A DNA stretch of 6,146 nucleotides from Bacillota bacterium (GCA_015059245.1 SVAU01000027.1:1-6146), one strand, 5' to 3'; counted from the stretch's first letter, positions 1 to 5,911 are shown. A program made the numbers and translations. Notes: generated by a model not told the origin, from the sequence alone.

Positions 1-1494
1 ATCCGAATCAATTTTATCTATATATCCACTCTTCTTCGCAGTTACTACTACATATATATATTTTCCTACATAAGCATCTGCAATTGTATAATTTTTTGAT
101 GTTGCTCCACTTATCTTAACTGCATTATTAGTTGATGCTGCAGAAGAATTCGGATTAGCATACCATTGATATGTATATGTAACACCATCACTAGGAGATG
201 TTGTCGTCGTCGCTGTCAACGTTTGTCCTACTGTATTTGTTCCTGTAATTTTTACTTGATGACTTGTAAATGTTGTACTAGAAGAACCATCTAACGCTAA
301 ACAAGAAGACTCATCCGTTACATATCCATCAATAAATTCACGTGCAATATCACATTCTGTTGCTCCATCTGGTTCATATTGAGTACCACTACTCCAAAAA
401 TGTCTATCAGCAAGTGAACAATAATAACATTTATATTGCTTAGAATCATATTCTTCATCCGCAGCAAGGCATTGCTCTTTCGTAGTATATTGAGCAGTTT
501 TCTCATAATTAAAAATTGAGGATGATGCTTCATATTCAGTCATCCAAGAATAACCATCATATGTAGAAAATCCATCTAGAAAATAACAAGCCTCTCTAGT
601 TAAACTGCCCACATCGATAGGACAACTATAACAGGTGCTACGCTCAACATAACCAGACAATCCACTACACGAAGAATACGTTGTTTGTGAACAATTTTCA
701 AGGCTAACACCAGCAGCCAATATACTATAATGTTCTTGTGTAGTAGCTGTTTTATTACCGTTTATCGCATACAATTCACAATATGTATCACTAACAAGAT
801 TTTCTCCTGCAAGACCGTTTTCCCTCCAATAATAATATACACCTGTATCATCATCTTTTTGATAACAATTCCTAGTTACAGTTCTAGAAGGGCAATGCCA
901 ACATACATTACTATCATAGCCATCTAATCCACTACATGATGAATAAGTTGTTTGTACACAGTTATCACCAAGAGATGTAGAACTTAAATACTTAACCGAT
1001 GAATTTGTATTAACAGCACAATTAGTTAAATCACTAGTAGTACAATCATAACCATCAGTATTTGAATTTTTTGTACACATCCAACCATCATCTTTCAAAA
1101 CACTAGAACCAATCATTGAAGTATGTACAGAACAATACACATTACCTGTAGTTTCATCGACCGTTATCCCGTCATCACCATACCAAATCCCTCCATTATT
1201 GTTATGATAAGCACAATAACTAACTCCATTAGATTCAATAATCGAAACAGAATAACTCAAAGTATACTCCACATAACTTTCAGAACCGATTTTAACATAA
1301 TGACTAGCAGGACAACAATACCCATCTACCATTTTTTGTCCAGACGGACAAGTTGTTGCAGCACTAGTTCCCTTAAAATCACTATTCACGCCAAAATAAC
1401 ACAAAGTAAGTAGTAATAATATACTACATACACACGCTATTAAAAAGCCATTTTTATTATCCACATTTTCTTTAACAACTTTATTAAACTTCAT
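1..1494 (-). CDS. Cysteine-rich surface/secreted protein with Ig-like domain, partial (C-terminus outside window)
   Basis: The minus-strand frame is open from an ATG at 1494 to the window edge: 498 residues with no stop. The start is set by a Shine-Dalgarno AGGAG 8 nt upstream. Residues 1-15 are polar with several Lys. Residues 17-36 form a hydrophobic helix (signal peptide or membrane anchor), and a possible signal-peptidase site follows SAA near residue 46. Residues 49-398 hold 24 cysteines, including CC at 60-61 and CxxC pairs at 198-201 (CWHC), 288-291 (CYSC) and 356-359 (CYYC). A Cys module around NCxQTTYSSCSGL occurs twice. Residues about 409-494 resemble a bacterial Ig-like repeat: ITGTNTVGQTL, YQWY around Trp444, KISGATSKNYTI, then VGKYIYVVVTAKKSGY. 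This composition suggests an exported protein stabilised by disulfides, perhaps an adhesin; that role is inference. I recognise the Ig-like part but no named family for the Cys-rich part. A sorting signal or further repeats may lie beyond the window. Confidence 0.85.
   Translation of the reverse strand, partial: MKFNKVVKENVDNKNGFLIACVCSILLLLTLCYFGVNSDFKGTSAATTCPSGQKMVDGYCCPASHYVKIGSESYVEYTLSYSVSIIESNGVSYCAYHNNNGGIWYGDDGITVDETTGNVYCSVHTSMIGSSVLKDDGWMCTKNSNTDGYDCTTSDLTNCAVNTNSSVKYLSSTSLGDNCVQTTYSSCSGLDGYDSNVCWHCPSRTVTRNCYQKDDDTGVYYYWRENGLAGENLVSDTYCELYAINGNKTATTQEHYSILAAGVSLENCSQTTYSSCSGLSGYVERSTCYSCPIDVGSLTREACYFLDGFSTYDGYSWMTEYEASSSIFNYEKTAQYTTKEQCLAADEEYDSKQYKCYYCSLADRHFWSSGTQYEPDGATECDIAREFIDGYVTDESSCLALDGSSSTTFTSHQVKITGTNTVGQTLTATTTTSPSDGVTYTYQWYANPNSSAASTNNAVKISGATSKNYTIADAYVGKYIYVVVTAKKSGYIDKIDSD
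619..960 (-). repeat. Duplicated cysteine module inside the surface protein
   Basis: Two related protein segments lie 89 residues apart. Copy 1 (889-960, residues 179-202) is a Cys, then QTTYSSCSGL, GY, and CWHCP. Copy 2 (619-693, residues 268-292) is a Cys, then QTTYSSCSGL, GY, and CYSCP. Upstream of each is a weaker shared SLxNC context, so the repeat unit is probably about 89 residues. A degenerate third CxxC (CYYC) sits at residues 356-359. The pattern suggests internal duplication of a small disulfide-bonded or metal-binding knuckle. Confidence 0.8.
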
Positions 1495-1502
1495 CACACA
1501 CT

Positions 1503-1507
1503 CTCCT
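1503..1507 (-). promoter_or_regulatory. Ribosome binding site of the surface protein gene
   Basis: AGGAG on the minus strand, 8 nt before the ATG at 1494. It fixes the start codon, which immediately precedes the hydrophobic N-terminal segment. Confidence 0.8.
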
Positions 1508-1526
1508 ATAATATCTATTTAATATA

Positions 1527-1555
1527 ATTATATATCATATTTTTTTTAAAAGCAA
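1527..1555 (-). promoter_or_regulatory. Probable sigma-A promoter of the surface protein gene
   Basis: On the minus strand there is a -35 TTGCTT (1550-1555), a 17-nt spacer and a perfect -10 TATAAT (1527-1532). Transcription would start near 1520, giving a leader of about 26 nt that contains the AGGAG site. The trmB terminator lies just upstream, so this gene is probably its own transcription unit. The surroundings are very AT-rich, so chance -10 matches are common; the correct spacing and position raise confidence. Confidence 0.6.
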
Positions 1556-1573
1556 CAATTTTTGTATCTTTTG

Positions 1574-1610
1574 AAAAAAACTATAAAGAAAAATTAATCT
1601 TTCTTTATAG
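1574..1610 (-). terminator. Intrinsic terminator of trmB, overlapping its stop codon
   Basis: A perfect 11-bp inverted repeat, CTATAAAGAAA (1581-1591) and TTTCTTTATAG (1600-1610), is separated by an 8-nt loop. On the minus strand it is followed by seven T (1574-1580). The upstream arm is inside the trmB coding sequence (codons for the final Ile-Lys-Lys) and the TAA stop lies in the loop. The stem is AT-rich and therefore weak for its length, but the T-run and placement support terminator function on the minus strand only. Confidence 0.8.
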
Positions 1611-2226
1611 CTTCTAATTTATTTATATTTACACCAAGATTATAAAATCTTTTTTCATATTCAGTCATAATATTATCTTCATCTAAACAATCTAACTTAT
1701 TAGTTTTATATACTATATCATAACCATATTCAGTTAAAGATTCCAAAGAATAATTAAATAAATTAATATTATCTGTCTTCATTACTATTCTATTTCTATC
1801 CCTAAATATTTTACTATATATATCTAAAAAGATATTACTAGTAAGTCTTCTTTTAGCATGTCTTTCCTTAGGCCAAGGATCTGAAAAATTTAAATATATC
1901 GTATCTATCTCTTTATCAAATATTTCTTCCAATCTATTCGCATCAACTCTAATAATTTTTAAATTATCTAGTTCTAATTCATTAGACTTTTGAATAGCTC
2001 TAACTATTACACTATCATATTTCTCTATTCCTATAAAATTAATATCTTTATATCTTAAAGCATTCTCTATAATAAAATCCCCTTTACCCATACCTATCTC
2101 TACATATATAGGATTATTATTATTAAAATATTTATTCCAAGAACCTTTATATTGATAAGGATTATCTACATAATAAGTACCCTTCTCTATAATTTCATTA
2201 GCACCCTTAACATTCTTAAGTCTCAT
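1594..2226 (-). CDS. trmB: tRNA (guanine-N7-)-methyltransferase TrmB
   Basis: This cytoplasmic enzyme uses S-adenosylmethionine to methylate N7 of a guanine in the tRNA variable loop (position 46 in the family). The 210-residue product has the usual family length and order. A Rossmann-fold SAM-binding motif EIGMGKG is at about 43-49, with an acidic Glu68 at the end of the next strand (IGIEKY). An Asp-Ala-Asn is near 95. The family signature DPWPKERHAKRRL is at 116-128, KTDN at 150-153, and the C-terminal TEYEKRF at 188-194. The start is the ATG at 2226, not the in-frame GTG at 2244: a strong GGAGGT lies between them, 6 nt before the ATG, and the predicted transcription start falls at about 2244. 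It is transcribed alone from its own promoter, divergently from the cot operon, and ends in a terminator that overlaps its stop. Confidence 0.95.
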   Translation of the reverse strand: MRLKNVKGANEIIEKGTYYVDNPYQYKGSWNKYFNNNNPIYVEIGMGKGDFIIENALRYKDINFIGIEKYDSVIVRAIQKSNELELDNLKIIRVDANRLEEIFDKEIDTIYLNFSDPWPKERHAKRRLTSNIFLDIYSKIFRDRNRIVMKTDNINLFNYSLESLTEYGYDIVYKTNKLDCLDEDNIMTEYEKRFYNLGVNINKLEAIKKD

Positions 2227-2232
2227 CTTATT

Positions 2233-2238
2233 ACCTCC
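2233..2238 (-). promoter_or_regulatory. Ribosome binding site deciding the trmB start
   Basis: GGAGGT on the minus strand, 6 nt before the ATG at 2226. The longer reading from GTG at 2244 would translate this site as Gly-Gly, which is why the shorter start is preferred. Confidence 0.9.
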
Positions 2239-2250
2239 ACTCACTTATGT

Positions 2251-2279
2251 ATTATAAATAAAATACAAATATAAGTCAA
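2251..2279 (-). promoter_or_regulatory. Sigma-A promoter of trmB
   Basis: On the minus strand there is a -35 TTGACT (2274-2279), a 17-nt spacer and a -10 TATAAT (2251-2256), a near-consensus vegetative promoter. Transcription is expected near 2244, giving a leader of about 18 nt. Its -35 directly abuts the -35 of the opposite-facing cot promoter. Confidence 0.8.
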
Positions 2280-2308
2280 TTAACATAAATATATTATTTG
2301 CATATAAT
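2280..2308 (+). promoter_or_regulatory. Promoter of the cot operon (sigma-A-like; -10 also fits sigma-E)
   Basis: The plus strand carries TTAACA (2280-2285), a 17-nt spacer and TATAAT (2303-2308), which reads as a sigma-A promoter. The octamer CATATAAT at 2301-2308 also differs at only one position from the sigma-E -10 consensus CATACANT known from Bacillus subtilis, where the cotJ operon is sigma-E dependent. A convincing sigma-E -35 at the usual distance is not obvious: an ATA at 2285-2287 is somewhat too close. Transcription from either would begin near 2315, leaving a leader of only about 11 nt. Which factor is used cannot be settled from sequence. Confidence 0.65.
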
Positions 2309-2325
2309 ACTATGGAAGTGATTAG

Positions 2326-2535
2326 ATGAATTTTTATGATAATATACCTAACTTTAATGGTCAACCACCAATACAAGGAATAAATAATCCAATGATTATG
2401 AATAATGATATAAATTATAAAATAAGTGAATTAGAACAAAGAATTAAAAGATTAGAACAAAGAATATCACGTTTAGAAGTAGATAAAAATAATAATAACT
2501 ACACAGAACCAGATAACTCCCTATATATGATATAG
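2326..2535 (+). CDS. Small Asn-rich coiled-coil protein, first gene of the cot operon
   Basis: This is a 69-residue hydrophilic protein with no signal peptide or membrane segment. Residues 1-28 are rich in Asn, Pro and Ile. Residues about 29-53 form a textbook short coiled coil with Ile at a positions (33, 40, 47) and Leu at d positions (36, 43, 50), and charged Glu, Arg and Lys elsewhere. The tail (54-69) is again Asn-rich and ends in SLYMI. The Ile-a/Leu-d pattern usually favours parallel dimers. The ATG is preceded by GGAAGTG, a weaker Shine-Dalgarno 5 nt away. It is 55 nt upstream of the cotJAB gene with no terminator between, so co-transcription is likely. I do not recognise a named family; from context it is probably a minor spore-coat or coat-assembly protein, which is inference. 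Confidence 0.8.
   Translation: MNFYDNIPNFNGQPPIQGINNPMIMNNDINYKISELEQRIKRLEQRISRLEVDKNNNNYTEPDNSLYMI
2431..2487 (+). repeat. 21-bp tandem repeat encoding coiled-coil heptads
   Basis: Units begin at 2431, 2452 and 2473 with TTAGAA. The first two share TTAGAACAAAGAAT and then diverge. The third keeps only its first bases. Each unit encodes one heptad (LEQRIKR, LEQRISR, LEVDKNN), so gain or loss of a unit would keep both reading frame and coiled-coil register. Confidence 0.75.
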
Positions 2536-2554
2536 GCATATATCTACACATAAA

Positions 2555-2579
2555 ATATATATGTTCATAACATATATAT
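2555..2579 (+). promoter_or_regulatory. Hairpin immediately upstream of the cotJAB ribosome binding site
   Basis: A perfect 11-bp inverted repeat has arms 2555-2565 and 2569-2579 and a 3-nt CAT loop. It ends one base before the GGGAGG ribosome binding site. No T-run follows, so it is not an ordinary intrinsic terminator. The left arm can alternatively pair with CATATAT at 2537-2543, giving two mutually exclusive folds. It may be an mRNA processing or stabilising element between the first and second cot genes, or a translational control element. All but two of the eleven pairs are A-T or T-A, so low-complexity coincidence is possible. Confidence 0.45.
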
Positions 2580-2590
2580 GGGAGGAAACA

Positions 2591-3028
2591 ATGAAGAATA
2601 ACTTTTACAATATACCACAAGATTGGTATAAAGAATTTAATTCTACTTTTAATCCATACGATAAAGTAGATAATACTAATTTAGCAGATCCTAAAGAAGG
2701 ATTCTTAAGAGGTAATTTATTTAATAATTTATACGATCCATATAAAAATTATAAATATGGTATGTTAAATCCAACAAATAAAAAAGAAGAATTATTATTT
2801 AATATTTTAATGTATAAATTTGCTTTAAAAGAATTAAATTTATACTTAGATACTCACCCTAATAATTCTAATATGTTAAATTTATACAATCAATATTTAT
2901 CTGAAGAAAAAAAACTATGTAATGAATACGAAAGAAGCTATGGTCCATTAACTACAGATAGTCTAAATTTAGGTACTAATTCATGGAGTTGGATAAAATC
3001 ACCATGGCCTTGGGAGGGAACTAAATAA
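2591..3028 (+). CDS. cotJB: Spore coat protein with CotJA-like segment joined to CotJB
   Basis: This is a 145-residue soluble protein. The C-terminal part, residues about 64-145, is clearly CotJB: KEELLFNILMYKFALKELNLYLDTHP, then YGPL at 117-120 and the Trp-rich ending WSW and PWPWEG at 132-143. (Motif pieces are given by position: LYLDTHP is at 84-90.) Residues about 31-59 (PKEGFLRGNLFNNLYDPYKNY) resemble the core of CotJA, normally a separate ~80-residue protein encoded just before CotJB, so the two seem to be joined. In B. subtilis, CotJA, CotJB and CotJC work together in the inner spore coat. The ATG at 2591 is chosen because GGGAGG lies 5 nt upstream; the in-frame ATG at 2561 has none and sits inside a hairpin. 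It is followed by cotJC with a one-base overlap. The CotJB call is firm; the CotJA part rests on a short match. Confidence 0.85.
   Translation: MKNNFYNIPQDWYKEFNSTFNPYDKVDNTNLADPKEGFLRGNLFNNLYDPYKNYKYGMLNPTNKKEELLFNILMYKFALKELNLYLDTHPNNSNMLNLYNQYLSEEKKLCNEYERSYGPLTTDSLNLGTNSWSWIKSPWPWEGTK
3012..3018 (+). promoter_or_regulatory. cotJC ribosome binding site embedded in the end of cotJB
   Basis: GGGAGGG lies 9 nt before the cotJC ATG at 3028. It is formed by codons for the conserved CotJB ending Trp-Glu-Gly. With the TAATG stop-start overlap this favours translational coupling of the two genes. Confidence 0.8.
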
Positions 3029-3588
3029 TGTGGAAATATGTTAAAACATTACAATATCCTGTTAATATAAAGAAAAAGGATTTAAAAATGGCTAAATATC
3101 TTACAACACAATATGGCGGTGCTAACGGAGAATTAGCAGCAGCATTAAGATATTTAAACCAAAGATATTCAATGCCTGATGATAAAGGTAAAGCATTACT
3201 TACTGATATTGGTACTGAAGAACTAGGACATATTGAAATAATATGTGCAATGGTATATCAACTAACTAAAGGTGCTACAATTGATGAATTAATTAGCATT
3301 GGTCTAGGTGGTCATTATTCTGAACACGGATATGGATTATTCCCTACTAATGCCGATGGAGAAACATTTGATGTAAAATACATTAACACTACTGGAGACC
3401 CCCTTGCAGATTTATCAGAAAACATGGCTGCCGAACAAAAAGCAAGAGCAGTATACGAAAATCTAATAAATATGACAGATGATAAAGATGTAATTGATGT
3501 ATTATTATTCTTACGACAAAGAGAAATAGTACACTTTAATAGATTTAAAGAATTATATGAAGAATATAAAACTAAAGGCTATAAATAG
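3028..3588 (+). CDS. cotJC: Spore coat protein CotJC, manganese catalase family
   Basis: This 186-residue protein matches CotJC over its full length, starting with the family opening MWKYxKxLQYPV. It belongs to the dimanganese (non-haem) catalase family, a four-helix ferritin-like fold that can break down hydrogen peroxide; it is placed in the spore coat. Likely metal ligands, by comparison with known manganese catalases, are Glu35 (in GGANGELAAALRYL), Glu65 and His68 (in GTEELGH), Glu136 (in AAEQKARA) and His169 (in REIVHF). All are present, so the metal site looks intact. It lacks the long C-terminal extension of free-standing catalases, as is normal for CotJC. Its start overlaps the cotJB stop as TAATG. 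A terminator follows 5 nt after the stop codon. Catalase activity in the living spore is inferred, not shown by the sequence. Confidence 0.95.
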   Translation: MWKYVKTLQYPVNIKKKDLKMAKYLTTQYGGANGELAAALRYLNQRYSMPDDKGKALLTDIGTEELGHIEIICAMVYQLTKGATIDELISIGLGGHYSEHGYGLFPTNADGETFDVKYINTTGDPLADLSENMAAEQKARAVYENLINMTDDKDVIDVLLFLRQREIVHFNRFKELYEEYKTKGYK

Positions 3589-3593
3589 AAAAT

Positions 3594-3619
3594 GGTAGTT
3601 CTTAGGAACTATCTTTTTT
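3594..3619 (+). terminator. Intrinsic terminator of the cot operon
   Basis: An 8-bp stem, GGTAGTTC (3594-3601) with GAACTATC (3606-3613), includes one G-U pair and has a TTAG loop. It is followed by six T (3614-3619). It begins 5 nt after the cotJC stop and points toward the convergent pnp gene. Confidence 0.85.
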
Positions 3620-3645
3620 AATATTTTTAACATTTATAATCAAAG

Positions 3646-3696
3646 AAAAAAATAAAAAGAAGTTGAAAACTGATTACTCAGCATCTACAACTTCTT
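3646..3696 (-). terminator. Probable terminator of pnp, overlapping its stop codon
   Basis: On the minus strand, AAGAAGTTG (3688-3696) pairs with CAACTTCTT (3657-3665) in a 9-bp stem. It is followed by a T-rich tract (3646-3656, all T except one A). The 22-nt loop holds a second small hairpin, CTGA and TCAG around GTAA (3670-3681). The pnp stop TAA (3674-3676) is inside that inner loop. The upstream arm is coding sequence for the end of PNPase. The large loop makes this weaker than a standard terminator. Confidence 0.65.
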
Positions 3697-5848
3697 CTTT
3701 TTTTGGTCTATTTTTAAGAAGTAATTCTTTTCTAGATAAATTTAATTTACCTTTTTTATCATATCCCGTAGCAATTGCTAATACTTCATCGCCTACTGAT
3801 ACTACATCACTAGTCTTATTAACTCTATTTAAATCTAATTGAGAAATATGAATTAATCCTTCACATCCTGGCCATACTTCAACAAAAGCACCAAACTCTT
3901 GAACACTTACAACCTTACAATTGTATACTTTACCCATTTCTACTTCGCGAACAATATTTTCAATTCTTTCTCTTGTCTTATCAATTACTTCTTGATCCAT
4001 ATGATAAATCATTACTCTACCATCATCTTCAAGATCTACTTTAACAGCTTTATCATCATTAACAGAAACGACACCACTGCATTCTTGAATAATCTTAGTA
4101 ATCATTTCACCACCGCGGCCAATTACATCTTTAATCTTTTCCGGATCAATCATAAATGTAACAGTCTTTGGAGCATACTTAGATACTTCTTTTCTAGGTT
4201 CAGCAATTTGTGCTTCAATAACATCAAGAATTTGCATTCTTGCTTTTTTAGCTTGAGCTAAAGCTTCTTGTAATATTTCACGAGTTATACCACTAATTTT
4301 AATATCCATTTGTAATGCAGTAATACCATTACGAGAACCAGCAACCTTAAAGTCCATATCTCCAAGATGATCTTCTAACCCTTGAATATCAGTTAAAACT
4401 GTATATTCTTCTCCGCTAGTAATAAGTCCCATAGCAATACCAGCAACTGGAGTCTTAATTGGAACACCTGCAGCCATCAATGCCATACATCCAGCACAAA
4501 TTGTTGCTTGACTTGATGAACCATTAGATTCAAGTATCTCTGAAACCACTCTAATTGTATATGGGAATTCTTCTTCAGATGGAATTACGTAAGATAACGC
4601 TCTTTCACCTAAAGCACCATGTCCAATTTCTCTTCTTCCAGGAGATCCGTATCTACCAGTTTCTCCAACAGAAAATGCTGGGAAATTATAATGTAACATA
4701 AATCTCTTTTCATCTTCAATAGAAAGTCCATCTAATACTTGATGTTCTCCCAAAGCTCCCAAAGTAACTGTTGCTAAACTTTGAGTTTGTCCTCTAGTAA
4801 ATAATGCACTACCATGAGTCCTTGGCAATAAATCAATATCCGTAGACAACGGTCTAATTTCATCCATTGCACGTCCATCAGCTCTAGTCTTCTCTAAAAC
4901 TGTAATATTTCTAAATATTTCATATTCTACATCACTAAATACAAGTAATACTTTAGTAATTAATTCTTTATATTCATCAGCTTTCATACTATCTTCATAT
5001 AAAGACTTATATTTTTCTACTAAATCTTCCTTAACCTTATCAATAGCAGCATACTTTTCTAGTTTATCTTTAATTCTTAATGCAGCATCAATTCTATCTC
5101 TACAAAAAGCATCTACTTCACTTCTTAATTCAGATGAAATTTCTAATCTTTCATATTCCATCTTTTCTTCACCAATTGCTGCAATAATTTCTTCTTCAAA
5201 TGCAATAAGTTCTTTAATAGCTTCATGACCAAACATTAAAGCTTCTAACATATCTTCTTCAGACACTTCTCTAGCGCCAGCTTCAACCATATTAATAGCA
5301 GTCTTAGTACCAGCAACAGTTAAATCTATATCAGATACTTCTGCTTGTTCAACTGTAGGATTAATTACAAATTCTCCATTAACTCTACCAACCTTAACCG
5401 CAGCAACTGGTCCATTAAATGGTATCTTACTAATAGATACACTAAGCGAAGATCCAAATAAAGCAGTTAATTCTGGAGAATTATTTTTATCTACTGATAA
5501 TACAGTATTAACAACTTGTACTTCATTTCTAAAATCTTCTGGAAATAAAGGACGAAGTGGTCTATCAATCATACGAGCAGCTAATGTAGCAGCATCCGTA
5601 GGTCTTCCTTCCCTCTTAATAAATCCACCAGGTATTTTTCCAACTGAATATAATTTTTCATTATACAAAACCATAAGTGGAAAAAAATCTGATAATAAAT
5701 TAGCATTTGACGAAACAACAGCCGTAGATAATATAACAGTATCTCCATATCTTACCAAAATAGCTCCATGTGCTTGTTTAGCAACTTCACCATGTTCAAC
5801 AACTAATTCTCTTCCCCTAAAATTTAATTTAAATACTTTCTTTTCCAT
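3674..5848 (-). CDS. pnp: Polyribonucleotide nucleotidyltransferase (PNPase)
   Basis: This 3'-to-5' exoribonuclease cleaves RNA with phosphate to release nucleoside diphosphates and forms a homotrimer in the cytoplasm, acting in mRNA decay. At 724 residues it is close to the usual ~700. In order: first RNase PH domain (about 5-145) with [14 protein letters not shown] at 70-83 and DRPLRPLFP at 95-103; the helical middle region (about 150-300); second RNase PH domain (about 320-550) with [15 protein letters not shown] at 404-418, NGSSS at 442-446 and the metal-site stretch [10 protein letters not shown] at 492-501; KH domain (about 560-625) with GxxG as GRGG at 577-580; S1 domain (about 638-708). 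By comparison with E. coli, Asp493, Asp499 and Lys501 are the metal-binding residues, all present. The start has AGAGG only 4 nt upstream. It follows rpsO with 63 nt between, the arrangement seen in many bacteria. Confidence 0.98.
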   Translation of the reverse strand: MEKKVFKLNFRGRELVVEHGEVAKQAHGAILVRYGDTVILSTAVVSSNANLLSDFFPLMVLYNEKLYSVGKIPGGFIKREGRPTDAATLAARMIDRPLRPLFPEDFRNEVQVVNTVLSVDKNNSPELTALFGSSLSVSISKIPFNGPVAAVKVGRVNGEFVINPTVEQAEVSDIDLTVAGTKTAINMVEAGAREVSEEDMLEALMFGHEAIKELIAFEEEIIAAIGEEKMEYERLEISSELRSEVDAFCRDRIDAALRIKDKLEKYAAIDKVKEDLVEKYKSLYEDSMKADEYKELITKVLLVFSDVEYEIFRNITVLEKTRADGRAMDEIRPLSTDIDLLPRTHGSALFTRGQTQSLATVTLGALGEHQVLDGLSIEDEKRFMLHYNFPAFSVGETGRYGSPGRREIGHGALGERALSYVIPSEEEFPYTIRVVSEILESNGSSSQATICAGCMALMAAGVPIKTPVAGIAMGLITSGEEYTVLTDIQGLEDHLGDMDFKVAGSRNGITALQMDIKISGITREILQEALAQAKKARMQILDVIEAQIAEPRKEVSKYAPKTVTFMIDPEKIKDVIGRGGEMITKIIQECSGVVSVNDDKAVKVDLEDDGRVMIYHMDQEVIDKTRERIENIVREVEMGKVYNCKVVSVQEFGAFVEVWPGCEGLIHISQLDLNRVNKTSDVVSVGDEVLAIATGYDKKGKLNLSRKELLLKNRPKKEEVVDAE

Positions 5849-5864
5849 AAAACCTCTTTTCTAT

Positions 5865-5894
5865 AAAATTAAAGACACCCAAAAAAGAGTGCCT
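5865..5894 (-). terminator. Hairpin between rpsO and pnp (leaky terminator or processing site)
   Basis: On the minus strand AGGCACTC (5887-5894) pairs with GGGTGTCT (5873-5880) around a T6 loop, giving 8 bp with two G-U pairs. The following sequence, TTAATTTT, is only a weak T-tract. On the plus strand the same positions would give A-C mismatches, so the fold is specific to the rpsO-pnp transcript. It could reduce read-through into pnp or act as an RNase cleavage site; an rpsO-pnp hairpin cut by RNase III controls pnp in E. coli. Confidence 0.55.
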
Positions 5895-5911
5895 ACTTTT
5901 ATAATTATTAA

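Noticed and set aside
190..215. Short GTC-rich run suggesting a microsatellite
   Set aside because: It only encodes a Thr-rich linker (TATTTTS) with mixed codons in the Ig-like domain; too short to call a repeat.
318..533. Minus-strand 71-residue open frame
   Set aside because: It lies entirely inside the surface protein gene in another frame and has unnatural composition; shadow.
730..927. Plus-strand 65-residue open frame
   Set aside because: Antisense to the surface protein gene, with no ribosome binding site or recognisable domain; shadow.
1123..1413. Plus-strand 96-residue open frame
   Set aside because: Antisense to the surface protein gene; Ile/Thr-rich composition typical of a shadow frame.
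1390..1434. Lipoprotein signal or type IV pilin-like N-terminus for the surface protein
   Set aside because: The Cys at residue 32 is preceded by Leu rather than Gly/Ala/Ser, and there is no GFxxxE pilin motif; a plain signal or anchor segment fits better.
2227..2244. GTG start extending TrmB by six residues
   Set aside because: The extension would translate the GGAGGT ribosome binding site and begins at the predicted transcription start.
2561..2590. ATG start extending the CotJB protein by ten residues
   Set aside because: No Shine-Dalgarno lies before it, it falls within a hairpin, and the downstream ATG has GGGAGG at ideal spacing.
3899..4261. Plus-strand 120-residue open frame
   Set aside because: Antisense to well-conserved pnp; Phe/Asn-rich with no domain or ribosome binding site.
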